Positions 8,400 to 17,829 of a stretch of DNA of 64,000 nt are shown one piece after another. The notes under the pieces are model-generated. The model ran no database searches and was not told the DNA's origin. It worked only from the letters and a program-made list of their open reading frames with translations. The stretch comes from Anaerolineae bacterium (GTDB taxonomy: Bacteria; Chloroflexota; Anaerolineae; Promineifilales; Promineifilaceae): contig SLGK01000027.1 in the NCBI GenBank assembly GCA_007123775.1, forward strand, positions 40,495 through 104,494, given 5' to 3'. The translations under genes were made by a program, and so were the position numbers. The number at the start of each line of letters is the position of its first letter. Within the stretch, counting starts at the first letter, position 1.

Positions 8400-10841
8400 A
8401 TGGCAATAGAGAATCCCACTTTTTTTTACACCTATCTAAGTAACCTGCAATTGAAACGTTACCTCTCAACAGGGGTAGTGCTAACCTGGCTATTGATCCT
8501 GGCCTATATGCTGTTGTTTGTTCTCATCAGTGTAGGCCAGCATCGTGCTTTGGAAAGCCACACTTACGATTTGGTTAATATGGACCAGGCTGTGTGGAAT
8601 ACCTTACAAGGTCGCCCCTTGGCCTTCTCCATTGTGCCTGGGGTTGAGAGCCGACTGGCGTTTCATTTTGAACCGATTTTGTTACCTATCAGCCTGTTGT
8701 ATCTTATATACGAAAATGCCGAAACGTTGCTCCTGTTACAAACAATCATTGTTGCCCTGGGAGCCTGGCCAGTTTATTGGATAGCTCGTGACAAGTTAAA
8801 TAACCAACTGGCTGGGGTCATCTTTGCCTGGCTATACCTTATGTACCCGCCTTTACAAGCAGCTAATGTTTTCGATTTTCATGCCGTGACCCTGGCCGCT
8901 ACTTTCTTGCTCTTCGCCATTCACGCCATTGTCAACGGCCATCGGGGACGGGCCATATTCTTCTGTATACTGGCTATGGGGTGTAAGGAAGATATACCCT
9001 TACTGGTGGCTATGTTAGGTTTGTGGGTTTTGCTCTTTAATCGGGATAAACGGTTGGGGTTTGCACTGGCCGGATTAGGCATGGTTTGGTTTGTGATTGC
9101 TTTTCGGATTGTTATACCGCAATTTGCTCCTGAAGGTATTAATCCTTACATGGGTCGGTATGCAGAGTGGGGCAGTTCCCAACGGGAAATTCTGCTCAAC
9201 TTAGTCACAGATCCGGCAGGCCTGGTCGCCTATCTTGTGCGCCCCATACACTTGACCTATTATCAGGATTTGCTCTTTCCGCTGAATTTTCTGTCTTTAT
9301 TGGCCCCTCACTGGTTGTTGTTAAGCGGGCCATCGTTGGCCATCAATCTTCTCAGCAACCAATTGGCACAAAAGGTGGCCAATCAATTCCACTACGCCGC
9401 GCCTATCGTGCCCTTCGTTATAACGTCCGCTATTTTTGGAACAAGCCGGCTTATATCGCTCATCCCCAAAGATCGCCGAAGGCTTAGATTGGGTATTCTG
9501 AGTCTTGTTTTAGCAAGCATGATGGGCACCACGGTGTATCAGCAATACTATCATGGATACACACCATTGGCTTATACTTTTTCCTGGCCGCAAATAACAG
9601 AACACGCTCGACTGGGGCATACGCTTTTGGCCCAAATACCGGCCGACGCCGTTGTTTCAGCCCAATCGGATTTAGGTCCACAGATAGCCCATCGGGAACG
9701 AATCTATCTGTTCCCCCACGTCGATGACGCCGATTATGTTGTATTGGATGTAACCTCAACCATTTTCCCGGTGGTCAATTACGAGCAGTATTGGCAGGAA
9801 GTCATGGGCGTTCTGGCTCAGGATTTTGGCGTGGTACACAGTCAGAATGGCTATCTTATCCTCAGACGTGGGGAAGAAAACAAGGTTATCAGCCCGGACT
9901 TTTATACATTTGCCTTGTTGGAAGGGTCAGTAGAGCCTGAACACGAGGTCCTGGCCGACTTTGAGCCGGGCCTTCATCTACTAGGCTTTGATACACACCA
10001 GATACGCGATAGGCGGATACATTTGGTTTCCTATTGGTTATTGACCGAGCCGGTAACACAGGACCTAAATATTGAACTCGTTGTTCGAGATAGCAACAGT
10101 AACATCGTGGCTGCCCAATTGCCCCATACAACCCGTTGGCTGTCGATTTCGGACTGGCCTGTTGGTCAGGTAGTTGCTGTTGATTTTGGTCATGTAGACC
10201 TGTCGCCCTGGCCTGAAACACACCTCTCCTTTGCTGTATTTCTGAGCCTGGATAACGGTGACACGTATTATCTACCGCCCGAATCGGGTAATTCACGCTT
10301 GTTGCCCATGTTAGCTGGCGACGGGTACGGTGTGCGGTTGATATCTTATTGCCAACACCATACGATTTTGTTCGAGTGTCACAATACGCTACTAGACTCG
10401 TTACCTGCTGAGGTACAACCGGTCTATTATGAACTTGGCGAAGGACAAATTGCCTTGTTGGCATATCAGATCGATGAAGAACAGTTCACTGCTGGCGACG
10501 TAATAACGCTAACATTGTATTGGCAGGGGCAATCATCAATTAAGCAGGACTTCGCCTTTTTTACACATGTAACCGGAGAGGAGCCATGGCAGATTTGGGG
10601 ACAGCATGACAAGCACTCTCTATTCCAATCTTACCCAACCAGTTGGTGGGTTCCCGGTCTGATTGTACCGGATCAATACCATATTCCACTGGCTGAAGAG
10701 ATGGTTTCTGGAAAATATCGGTTACGGGTTGGTATCCTTAAACCAGCGACTGGCGAACGTTTGCCTGTGTGGTCTAGTGACCGTCAAGAATGGGTGGGAG
10801 ATCATATTGATCTGGTAGAAATCCGTGTCCAATCCAGGTGA
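8400..10841 (+). CDS. DUF2079 polytopic membrane protein
   Basis: 813 residues. Roughly the first 400 are strongly hydrophobic, with about 9-11 membrane helices. The conserved DUF2079 start is ALESHTYDLVNMDQAVWNTLQGRPL, split here around the YDL..MDQAVWNTL core; FHFEPILLPISLLY and FDFHAVTLA also fit the family. DUF2079 resembles GT-C glycosyltransferases that use lipid-linked sugars, but no function is proven. Residues about 500-813 form an extracytoplasmic beta-rich part with two similar segments (LADFEPGLHLLGFD and FFTHVTGEEPWQIWGQHD). The gene stands between two glycosyltransferase blocks, consistent with envelope glycan work. No clear ribosome binding site precedes the ATG. Confidence 0.85.
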   Translation: MAIENPTFFYTYLSNLQLKRYLSTGVVLTWLLILAYMLLFVLISVGQHRALESHTYDLVNMDQAVWNTLQGRPLAFSIVPGVESRLAFHFEPILLPISLLYLIYENAETLLLLQTIIVALGAWPVYWIARDKLNNQLAGVIFAWLYLMYPPLQAANVFDFHAVTLAATFLLFAIHAIVNGHRGRAIFFCILAMGCKEDIPLLVAMLGLWVLLFNRDKRLGFALAGLGMVWFVIAFRIVIPQFAPEGINPYMGRYAEWGSSQREILLNLVTDPAGLVAYLVRPIHLTYYQDLLFPLNFLSLLAPHWLLLSGPSLAINLLSNQLAQKVANQFHYAAPIVPFVITSAIFGTSRLISLIPKDRRRLRLGILSLVLASMMGTTVYQQYYHGYTPLAYTFSWPQITEHARLGHTLLAQIPADAVVSAQSDLGPQIAHRERIYLFPHVDDADYVVLDVTSTIFPVVNYEQYWQEVMGVLAQDFGVVHSQNGYLILRRGEENKVISPDFYTFALLEGSVEPEHEVLADFEPGLHLLGFDTHQIRDRRIHLVSYWLLTEPVTQDLNIELVVRDSNSNIVAAQLPHTTRWLSISDWPVGQVVAVDFGHVDLSPWPETHLSFAVFLSLDNGDTYYLPPESGNSRLLPMLAGDGYGVRLISYCQHHTILFECHNTLLDSLPAEVQPVYYELGEGQIALLAYQIDEEQFTAGDVITLTLYWQGQSSIKQDFAFFTHVTGEEPWQIWGQHDKHSLFQSYPTSWWVPGLIVPDQYHIPLAEEMVSGKYRLRVGILKPATGERLPVWSSDRQEWVGDHIDLVEIRVQSR

Positions 10842-10930
10842 TAGTAGTATGGCTGTTTGCTATACCTGACAAGGTGACAGGGTGACATTGTGAAAAATGT
10901 CGGTTGATGCCCTTTGCCAAACGACGGTGA

Positions 10931-12130
10931 TTATTTGAACTGGTTGGGTGTGGCGGCTGTAAATGAATGCAGCAAGCGTTGGTATTGGTCTGCGATATGG
11001 TCGGGGGCGTAATGGTGTTGCACAAAACGACGGCCGTTTTCGCCCAACTGCCGGCGCAAAGGTTCATCCGTTAGCAACCGGTCCAGCACGGCGGCAAACT
11101 CATCGTAACTCGTGTAGTACAAACCACCCTGGCTGCGCTGACACTGGCGGCGCGTAACTTTACAGTGACCGTTGACCATAACGGCCGTTTCTACCAACCA
11201 CGCTTGCAAGATAATAATTGACAGGCTCTCAAAGAGCGACGGCAGCACAAAAACAGTGGCGGCGCTGAGGGCATCGAACATATCTTGCGTGGACACAAAA
11301 CCGAGAGGGATAATGTCAGCGTCGTCGGGCAGCGTCAGGTACGACTTGCCCGTCAGCACCAGTTTCAGCGGGTGAGAATGCTCGCGCCGGTAGCGCTGAA
11401 AAAAGGCACATAATTCTGGCACGTTTTTGGCTTCACTGATGCGGCCGCTGTAAAGTAAAAAGTCACCTTCGATGCCATATTTTTGGTAGAAACGGTCTGG
11501 CGAGATATTGTCAGGCGGGGTAACGCCGATGGCCATAACGTGGTGGGGAATACGGCCGTTGCCCGCCACCCGCATCGTTAAATCCCGTTCCGCTTCGGTC
11601 AGATAGACAATGTGGCGCGGCATGTTGAGCAAAGCGCGGTAGGCGTCCATATAGATAAACGGCTCGTCGTGAGCCGCGGGAATCAAGATCGCTTTATCAG
11701 CCACCAAAGGCAAGCCAAAGAAGGTAGTGGCGTATAAATAGGTGACAAAAATGAAGGCGTCGTACGTCCCGGCCTGCTGCTTGATAAACTGGAGCAGCGG
11801 CGTGGAAAACGGTCCCTGCTCCCTGATCCAGGCCATCTCCTCATCTAAAGAGCGCTTAGAAAGCAGCAGGCGCCCCGTTTTCAGTTGGGATTGCTGCCAG
11901 TTGCGCGGCGAATCGACGGGAAAGCGATGGATAGTGACGTTGTTGTGCTGGCTTTGGCCAGGCGGATAATGGTCGGCCCAGGTGGTGTAGTCCAGGGCAC
12001 AGGTGGTGAGAACGTCAATGTGGGCTATGGTCGTTAAGGCTTCCGCCAGCCAGCGGGCCGCATCTTCAGCACCCCCATTTACTTCTGGTCCATATCGCTG
12101 CACTACCATAGCCACACGCGGTTTGCTCAC
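10931..12130 (-). CDS. GT4-family glycosyltransferase with altered EX7E motif
   Basis: 399-residue GT-B glycosyltransferase beginning VSKPRVAMVVQRYGPEVNGG. GTG 12130 is chosen because GGGAG lies about 8 bases upstream and the GTG overlaps the preceding stop (GTGA); a longer open frame to 12316 is only readthrough over the sulfotransferase relic. The donor domain has LLYSGRISEAKNVPELCAFF and ESLSIIILQAW, so the second Glu of EX7E is Gln (codon CAA). It is clearly paralogous to the gene at 14075-15256, which keeps Glu: both carry GHC.VTR..C.RSQGGLY. Activity may be changed or lost. It is the last gene of the island. Confidence 0.88.
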   Translation of the reverse strand: MSKPRVAMVVQRYGPEVNGGAEDAARWLAEALTTIAHIDVLTTCALDYTTWADHYPPGQSQHNNVTIHRFPVDSPRNWQQSQLKTGRLLLSKRSLDEEMAWIREQGPFSTPLLQFIKQQAGTYDAFIFVTYLYATTFFGLPLVADKAILIPAAHDEPFIYMDAYRALLNMPRHIVYLTEAERDLTMRVAGNGRIPHHVMAIGVTPPDNISPDRFYQKYGIEGDFLLYSGRISEAKNVPELCAFFQRYRREHSHPLKLVLTGKSYLTLPDDADIIPLGFVSTQDMFDALSAATVFVLPSLFESLSIIILQAWLVETAVMVNGHCKVTRRQCQRSQGGLYYTSYDEFAAVLDRLLTDEPLRRQLGENGRRFVQHHYAPDHIADQYQRLLHSFTAATPNQFK

Positions 12131-12453
12131 TCGACACGCTCCCAGCCCATCTCTTGGCCCAGACAAGCACGTGCTGAAAAACGGCATATCATTTGCCATG
12201 GCCGTAGGAGCAAAGTAAAGTAGCGGCTGGGGCTGGGCAAATGCTCGTGCAGGCCGAAGTCCGTGTGGTCGGTTATGAGACGGTGACGCTGTTTTTCGGC
12301 TGTACTCATCTGACAATAGGCGGTCAGTGACTTTTGCACAATTTTGCCCAGGGCATAAATTTGTGCCGGCACATATTGGCGTTCAATGATGCTGTTCAAA
12401 GTCGTGGCGGCGGTATTGGGGATGTGTAGAAAAAGAAGGGTCGGTGAAACCAC
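12127..12453 (-). pseudogene. Truncated sulfotransferase relic
   Basis: A 108-codon frame beginning VSPTLLFLHIPNTAATTLNS, matching the family-2 sulfotransferase start (consensus FLHIPKTAGTT, the 5'-phosphosulfate loop of PAPS binding). DFGLHEHLPSPSRYFTLLLRP matches the next conserved block (consensus GLHEYLPRPxxYxTLLRDP). Similarity then stops and the frame ends after 21 unrelated residues, so about 150-200 residues are missing. The PAPS-loop Lys is Asn and a loop Gly is Ala, so even the remaining part should be inactive. It still has a good ribosome binding site (AAAGGAG) and overlaps the next gene by GTGA, which may explain why the frame is kept. I infer an internal deletion. Confidence 0.75.
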
Positions 12454-13533
12454 TTATCTCTCCTTTAGTGTGGCCAACTGCTCTTGAAAAATCCGCGCCG
12501 CTGTTTGGGGTAGAAATTGTTGCAGTCGTTGTTGTTGTTTGACAATAAGTCGTTGACGTAAAGCGCTGTCTGAGACCAAAATATCAACCAGTTCGGCCAG
12601 CCGCTCAAAATCTTTCTGCTGAAACTGTACCCCGGCCTCGGCCAATGTGTCGGGTACGCTGGCCGCACTGTAGGCCAGGATGGGCAGATCATGGTACATG
12701 CTTTCAATGAATGGCTTGCCGAACCCTTCATGCTCACTCATGGAAACGTACAGGTCAGCCTCCCGGTAACAAGTGACAAGATCAGTCTGCGAGACTTTGC
12801 CCAACAGCGTAACGCCGTCTGCCAGTCCCCAATCGGCTACCAGTGATTCGAGCCATTTGTCATAACCCACCACCCAGCGGTCGCCCAGCAGCAGCAGGTG
12901 GGCTTGGGGCCGGATGCGCCGATAGTAGTAGAGCAGCTTGATCAAGTCTTCCTGCCGCTTGTTGGGGGCAATGCGGCCGACGAAGAGCAACAACGGCCGT
13001 TTCTGTGCCAAGCTTGCTACCAGTTCGGGGTTAGAAGGTAAATCGTAGGCTTTGGTATTGAGGGTGATGGGCAAAACGGCCGTTTCTTCATACCCAACTT
13101 TTTCCAGTTCCCGCGCATTGTAGGCCGAATCAGCCAGAGCGAGGGCGGTATGGGCACGCAGGGTGGCCGTTTGCGCCTGTCCCCGGGCCGCCCGCGCTGC
13201 CCAGGCCGGGTCAATGTGGTCAAAAAACTCAGGCGGCGTTACGTTATGGTAGATCAGGATAATTTGTTGAGGCCGGGTCAGCAGCGCATCAGCTAAATCG
13301 GAGCCGATGCTGTGGTGGTAGATGACCCAGGGCTGATTGGTGGGACGGTATTGGATAAACGGCCGTATCTCCCCATCCAGTTGGGGGTGAATATGCTCGG
13401 CAAAGATGTCGGACTGTACGCCCCACTCCCGCAGCCATTGGCGCAGTAGCAGCGCCTGATCGGTAATGGCGTCGCCTGGCGTGGCCCCTACCAGCAGTTG
13501 GTGCAGGGTTGTGGGAAGCTGGCTGTGGCTCAT
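12454..13533 (-). CDS. GT4-family glycosyltransferase
   Basis: 359-residue GT-B glycosyltransferase. The first domain begins with a short variable stretch and ALLLRQWLREWG, and contains IYHHSIGSDL and LIYHNVTPPEFF. The donor domain has LLLFVGRIAPNKRQEDLIKLL and SEHEGFGKPFIESMYHDLP, an intact EX7E. This pattern is typical of glycosyltransferases in Chloroflexota and actinobacterial polysaccharide islands. It starts with ATGA overlapping the stop of the upstream helper protein (13530-13533) and is followed directly by the sulfotransferase relic. Linkage and donor are unknown. Confidence 0.9.
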   Translation of the reverse strand: MSHSQLPTTLHQLLVGATPGDAITDQALLLRQWLREWGVQSDIFAEHIHPQLDGEIRPFIQYRPTNQPWVIYHHSIGSDLADALLTRPQQIILIYHNVTPPEFFDHIDPAWAARAARGQAQTATLRAHTALALADSAYNARELEKVGYEETAVLPITLNTKAYDLPSNPELVASLAQKRPLLLFVGRIAPNKRQEDLIKLLYYYRRIRPQAHLLLLGDRWVVGYDKWLESLVADWGLADGVTLLGKVSQTDLVTCYREADLYVSMSEHEGFGKPFIESMYHDLPILAYSAASVPDTLAEAGVQFQQKDFERLAELVDILVSDSALRQRLIVKQQQRLQQFLPQTAARIFQEQLATLKER

Positions 13534-14018
13534 GGGCCGCTGTCCTCCGGGGCTGTTTCCAGCTCGGCCAGCCGCTGTCGCAGTGCCTCAATTTCCACTT
13601 GCTGTAATTGCAGCAGGCGGGTTTGCTCATTGAGCAGGCTAACCAGATGGTTTTCCAGCCGGGCTTGCCTGGCCCCGGAGCGATTGACGTAAAATAAGAC
13701 GAGTTCGTGTACCTGCTGCCGTATTAAACCCCACAATCGACCTAACAGAGGCAGGCGGGTAGCGGGGGAAGGGGCCAGGACGAGTGTGGTTACGGCCGTT
13801 TCCATCTCGTTCACCTGGCGCAGGTGGTAGTAGAGCGTCGCGTTTGCGCCAGGATAGGGTGGCCGGGGCATCTCAGCCACAAAGCCGAAGCTAGGGAAAT
13901 CAGGGTTAACGCGACCCAACTGCTGGCGACGCATTTGCACCCGCTCTTCAATTTGGGCTTCTAACGCAGCGGCAGAAACGGCCGTGTCTTCAATAACAAT
14001 CCAGGGTTTATTATCCAT
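13530..14018 (-). CDS. Glycosyltransferase-island helper protein with coiled coil
   Basis: 162 residues with no catalytic motif. The central block LPLLGRLWGLIRQQVHELVL, continuing FYVNRSGARQARLENHL (about residues 90-126), matches a block in the protein at 15253-15654 and, more weakly, the C-terminus of the GT2 protein at 19050-20405. A C-terminal heptad-like helix (QLQQVEIEALRQRLAELE) predicts a coiled coil. The hydrophobic VHELVLFYV run suggests membrane-surface association. It overlaps the downstream glycosyltransferase by ATGA, so it is part of the operon. A scaffold or chain-length role is only a guess. Confidence 0.7.
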   Translation of the reverse strand: MDNKPWIVIEDTAVSAAALEAQIEERVQMRRQQLGRVNPDFPSFGFVAEMPRPPYPGANATLYYHLRQVNEMETAVTTLVLAPSPATRLPLLGRLWGLIRQQVHELVLFYVNRSGARQARLENHLVSLLNEQTRLLQLQQVEIEALRQRLAELETAPEDSGP

Positions 14019-14035
14019 TTGATACTTCTGTTTAG

Positions 14036-14078
14036 ATAGAGTGCGTAAGTTATCTACGCATTACGCACTACGTACTAT
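14036..14078. repeat. ACTACGCA-type intergenic hairpin element
   Basis: Reads GTGCGTAAG, a short centre, then CTACGCATTACGCACTACG; the arms are imperfect inverted copies. It fills the gap between the stop of the glycosyltransferase at 14075 and the start of the helper gene at 14018. The same element type recurs at 34839, 37020, 42304, 45130, 52664, 54700 and 55523. Confidence 0.6.
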
Positions 14079-15256
14079 GCCGCCATATTAGCCAACAACT
14101 GCCGGTATTGGGCCAAAATCTGGGGCCATTGATAATTGGCCAGCACGTAAGAACGGCCGTTGCGCCCCATTTGTTGTGCAGTTTGGGGTTGGTCATGCAG
14201 ATAATCAATGACCGCCCCAAACTCATCAGCATTGGTAAAATAAAGCCCGCCCTGACTGCGGACACAATGCTCGCGGGTAACAACACAATGGCCATGTACC
14301 AACACAGGCGTTTCCGTCAGCCAGCTTTCCATAATCACCAGCGAAAAGCTCTCGTTCACCGACGGCAGACAGAATAGATCGGCGGCGGCGTAAGCATCAT
14401 ACTTATCCTGGCGGGGCACAAAGCCCAAATTCACTACCTGGCCGGCCACCGCTTCCGGAATAGGCATCTGTCCCGGCCCAATGAGTACCAGTTTCATCTC
14501 GGTTTGCGTGGTGGCTGCGTAACGTGCCCAATAGTCGAGCAGCAGAGGTACATTCTTACCCGCTTCCTGGCGACCAACGTAGAGTAAAAACGGCTCTGCC
14601 AGCCCATACTTCTGGCGAAAACGGTCGCCATCGGCTACGAACTCGGTCTCCACACCAACGCCAATAACGGCTCGTACCTGACTGTCAGAACGGCCATATA
14701 ATCGTTCCACCAACTCCAGTTCAGCTTCAACGTTAAAAATCAGCGTGTGAACCTGGGGCAGCAGTTGCCGAAACAGGTCCATGTAGGCATAGCCTTCATC
14801 GTGCAAGCAAGGAATGATAGCCGAACGCGCCGGACAGATCTGTGCCCCAAAATAGGTAGTGGCAAACAAATAAGGGATGAAAACAAACAGGTATTCATGG
14901 CTACGGTCGGCTATATGCTCATACAGACCGGGGCAGTTAATCATTTCGTTGATATAAACCTGCTCATCAGCGGGCGACAGGCGCAGCCCCTGCATCAACT
15001 GCCAGTTTACCCGGTCAAACGCGGCCCGATCTCGGCCCGTCACGGCAAAGCGATGGACCGGTATACCGTCTTCAACCGTCTGGCCAGGGCGATAGTAGTT
15101 AGTGGCCCAATCGGCGTGGAAGTCGCGGATGCAGGTGGCCCACACCTCTAGCGACAGCCCGGCCCGGTGTAGATGGGTTACCAGATGGCGGGTCAGCGTC
15201 TCCATGCCACCGGCTAGATTAGGCCCATACCAGGGGGTGACAAAAGCCACTTTCAT
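14075..15256 (-). CDS. GT4-family glycosyltransferase
   Basis: 393-residue GT-B glycosyltransferase starting MKVAFVTPWYGPNLAGGMET, with LLYVGRQEAGKNVPLLLDYW and NESFSLVIMESWLTETPVLV, so the EX7E pair is intact. It is a close paralogue of the gene at 10931-12130, sharing the unusual VTREHCVRSQGGLYFTNADE segment. It overlaps the upstream helper gene by ATGA. The pair may have arisen by duplication within the island. Sugar specificity is unknown. Confidence 0.9.
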   Translation of the reverse strand: MKVAFVTPWYGPNLAGGMETLTRHLVTHLHRAGLSLEVWATCIRDFHADWATNYYRPGQTVEDGIPVHRFAVTGRDRAAFDRVNWQLMQGLRLSPADEQVYINEMINCPGLYEHIADRSHEYLFVFIPYLFATTYFGAQICPARSAIIPCLHDEGYAYMDLFRQLLPQVHTLIFNVEAELELVERLYGRSDSQVRAVIGVGVETEFVADGDRFRQKYGLAEPFLLYVGRQEAGKNVPLLLDYWARYAATTQTEMKLVLIGPGQMPIPEAVAGQVVNLGFVPRQDKYDAYAAADLFCLPSVNESFSLVIMESWLTETPVLVHGHCVVTREHCVRSQGGLYFTNADEFGAVIDYLHDQPQTAQQMGRNGRSYVLANYQWPQILAQYRQLLANMAA

Positions 15257-15654
15257 GTGAGCTGATCCTCATCGGCCGTTTTTTCCAACTCCTGGCTGAG
15301 CAGACTGACGGCGTGCAGCAGGTGGGTGTTAACGCGCATTTGCTGCGCCGCCACTTGGTTGACATAAAACAAAACAAGCTCGTGCAGTTTGCCACGCAGC
15401 CAGGTGATGACCGGCCCGAATATTGGGATATTGACCGGCGTTACGTTCATCTTAACGCCCACTTCGTTGTGAGTCAGCGCGGCCTGGTAGAGATGGTCAT
15501 AGAATTCGGGTGGTAAACGGTGGCCACCGGTCGGCACAATCGGCTCACCGCCCGGCGTTAACATTCCTTTCTTAGCCCGGATTTCAGCCCGGATTTCGCG
15601 CATAATCGCTTCGACATCGACTGGTTCTGGGGTTGTTTCAGGGTTTGTGTTCAT
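15253..15654 (-). CDS. Glycosyltransferase-island helper protein
   Basis: 133 residues from ATG 15654, preferred because it begins MNTNPETTPEPVDVEAIMRE, after which IRAEIRAKKG continues a charged helix. Upstream in-frame codons only read through the end of the membrane gene. The second half, PIFGPVITWLRGKLHELVLF followed by YVNQVAAQQMRVNTHLLHAV, is nearly the same as the block in the 13530-14018 protein. The VDVEAIMREIRAEI-type opening is a recurring start in proteins of polysaccharide islands. No enzyme motif. Probably a membrane-surface adaptor for glycosyltransferases (inference). Confidence 0.7.
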   Translation of the reverse strand: MNTNPETTPEPVDVEAIMREIRAEIRAKKGMLTPGGEPIVPTGGHRLPPEFYDHLYQAALTHNEVGVKMNVTPVNIPIFGPVITWLRGKLHELVLFYVNQVAAQQMRVNTHLLHAVSLLSQELEKTADEDQLT

Positions 15655-15676
15655 AATCTTTTGGGAATAGACGCTG

Positions 15677-17824
15677 CTAACTCTCTGGCACAGCCTGTTC
15701 AATTTTGTGAATGTCTAACTGCCAGACAGCAGGCAAAACGGCCGTGGGCTTGTGAAAGTAACTACCTTCAAGTGCCCGGCTTTCAATGGTAAACGCCTGG
15801 CTCCGGAGGGAGTGGTTTTGAGCAATCAGCCAGGCCGGATCGCCAATCCAATAGACGGTCAGGCCGTTATTTTGCCAGTTTGTTATTGTTTCGTCCAGTT
15901 GGGCAGGATCGGCAGCCTCGGGGAAGCGCAGGCTGAGACTGTGGTGGCCGAAGATAAACTGGAGCGGGGTTCCCAGAAAATCCCCCTGGCCGACGGCCGC
16001 CTGATCGTTAAAAATCAGCACTGAGCCGGGGTCTAGCTGCCGGTCCAGGGCAGCCAGTTGGGGCAGCAGCCCTTTGTGGTCTACCTGACTGATAAAACCC
16101 TGAGCTGACCAGAGTAGCCCTCCCAGCCAGAGCAGGGCCAGCAGCGGTCCCAGCCAGCGTGCCGGTGAGTTAAGGCGAGTGATATGGTTGAACAACACGG
16201 CCGTTCCCACCACAATCAACGGTATAGCCGCCGGCACAAAGCGGCGCATCACATAAATCTGGTGGGGATTGGCCCGCACATTCCATAAGTAAAAGAGGAT
16301 GAAAAAAAGGCCAATGGCGACGGCCAATGCGGTGCGCCGTTCCAGCCGCCACAGCAGCAGCCCAATCCCGGCCAGCCCCAGCCACACGCCCAGGGGCGAT
16401 AGATACCAGCCCAGCCGCAGCAAATTTTCCTGGTTGGGCTGCGGGATGAGATTGGTGCTGTAGGGATCGGCCCACACGGGAATCTCGCCCACATACGGCC
16501 GTATAAACCAGCCATGCAGCGCCAGTAAAACCAGAATCACAATCAAGCCGCCCAGCAACGGCCGTTGCCAGCGCACCAGATAGCCAACCTGTCCCCGATA
16601 GCGATGCAGCAGCAGCAAAAAAAGCAGACCGGCCAGGCCAGCCCCCAGCGGCAACCACCAGTAAACAGTAAACAATCGCAGTGCAAAACCAAACAGATCA
16701 AAAAAGTACGGCTGGCTTAACGAGAGACCGTGCAGCAGCGAATGGGCAACCATCCCGGTGAGTGGCAGGAAAAAATAGAAATAGTCAGCGGTGTCGGTGT
16801 GCCCCTCGGCCCATAGCCACAACCCCAGCAAAAAAGGAAAGGGCAAAATAAAAAGCATGTCGATCCGGACCAGAAAGATTTGTCCCAGAGCCAGCCCAGC
16901 CAGTAAGGCCCAGAAGCGGCGCGACGGCTGGTTGCCCAGCCAACTGGCCACCGCCCACAGCCCGGCCCACAGCAAAAATTGGGTCAGTGTTTCGGTAGTG
17001 GGATAGCGGGCAAACCAGATTTGCAGGGCGTTAAAAGAGAGGCCATAGAGGGCAAGAACGGCCGTTTCCCAGCCAAACATCTGCCGCACCAGCAAATAAA
17101 CCGCCAGCCCGGCCAGCAAAGCCCACAACCCGCTGAGCAGCAGCGCCGCCTGCGCCCCGGCTACCGCGCTGCTGCTCAAGCTATAGGCCAGCGCCAGCCA
17201 GACGGCATGAAGGGGATAAAATTGGGGAATTACCTCACCCGGCACATCCCCCACCACATAAAAGGCCGGCATCAAATAATGGTCGGCTACCGGATTTTGC
17301 AACGGGCGTAAAAAAGCCTCTTGCAGGGTGGGATAGAGACTGGCCAGAACCGGGTCCTGAATGATCAGCCCGCCGTCGCGGGCAATTTGCGCCCCAATGC
17401 TCATGTAAACGCCGGCATCAGCCCCGCCCAGAACATATTCATGAGGTCGAAAAAAGAGCCAGAGAACGACCAGCAGCCAGAGTCCCAGGGCCACATACTG
17501 CCACCAGGCGGGCAAAAAGGTGAACCAGGGGGATGGTTGAGGTTTAGCAGGCAGTACCGTATGTGAGCGCGGTCGTAGCCAGGCCGCCCCGCCCGCGCCC
17601 AGGCACAGCAGCAACCAGCTCAGGCCGACCGTCAGCAGCGAAAAACGGCCGATCTGCACCCACAGCAGCGCCAGCCAACCGACAGCCAGAACGCCAAGCG
17701 TCAAAGCGGCAAAATGGCGGCTCAGCCAGCCGGTCCGGCGTAGGCCAGGCCAGTTTTGCAGCAGCAGCCAGCCCGGTAGCCAGGCAGTAAACAGGAGAAG
17801 GGGGAGTATAGACCAGACGGGCAT
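15677..17824 (-). CDS. ArnT/GT39-like polytopic membrane glycosyltransferase
   Basis: 715-residue integral membrane protein with about 12 or more helices. The start MPVWSILPLLLFTAWLPGWL at 17824 lies 5 bp after the previous stop; the longer frame to 17908 reads back into that gene. A luminal loop with EYVLGGADAGVYMSIGAQIA carries the Asp pair typical of the first extracytoplasmic loop in GT-C enzymes (GT39/ArnT/PMT clan), and a C-terminal soluble part follows about residue 590. GT-C enzymes transfer sugars from polyprenyl-phosphate donors outside the membrane. It sits mid-operon between glycosyltransferase genes. The class is fairly sure; the exact reaction is not. Confidence 0.8.
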   Translation of the reverse strand: MPVWSILPLLLFTAWLPGWLLLQNWPGLRRTGWLSRHFAALTLGVLAVGWLALLWVQIGRFSLLTVGLSWLLLCLGAGGAAWLRPRSHTVLPAKPQPSPWFTFLPAWWQYVALGLWLLVVLWLFFRPHEYVLGGADAGVYMSIGAQIARDGGLIIQDPVLASLYPTLQEAFLRPLQNPVADHYLMPAFYVVGDVPGEVIPQFYPLHAVWLALAYSLSSSAVAGAQAALLLSGLWALLAGLAVYLLVRQMFGWETAVLALYGLSFNALQIWFARYPTTETLTQFLLWAGLWAVASWLGNQPSRRFWALLAGLALGQIFLVRIDMLFILPFPFLLGLWLWAEGHTDTADYFYFFLPLTGMVAHSLLHGLSLSQPYFFDLFGFALRLFTVYWWLPLGAGLAGLLFLLLLHRYRGQVGYLVRWQRPLLGGLIVILVLLALHGWFIRPYVGEIPVWADPYSTNLIPQPNQENLLRLGWYLSPLGVWLGLAGIGLLLWRLERRTALAVAIGLFFILFYLWNVRANPHQIYVMRRFVPAAIPLIVVGTAVLFNHITRLNSPARWLGPLLALLWLGGLLWSAQGFISQVDHKGLLPQLAALDRQLDPGSVLIFNDQAAVGQGDFLGTPLQFIFGHHSLSLRFPEAADPAQLDETITNWQNNGLTVYWIGDPAWLIAQNHSLRSQAFTIESRALEGSYFHKPTAVLPAVWQLDIHKIEQAVPES

Positions 17825-17829
17825 CAGAA

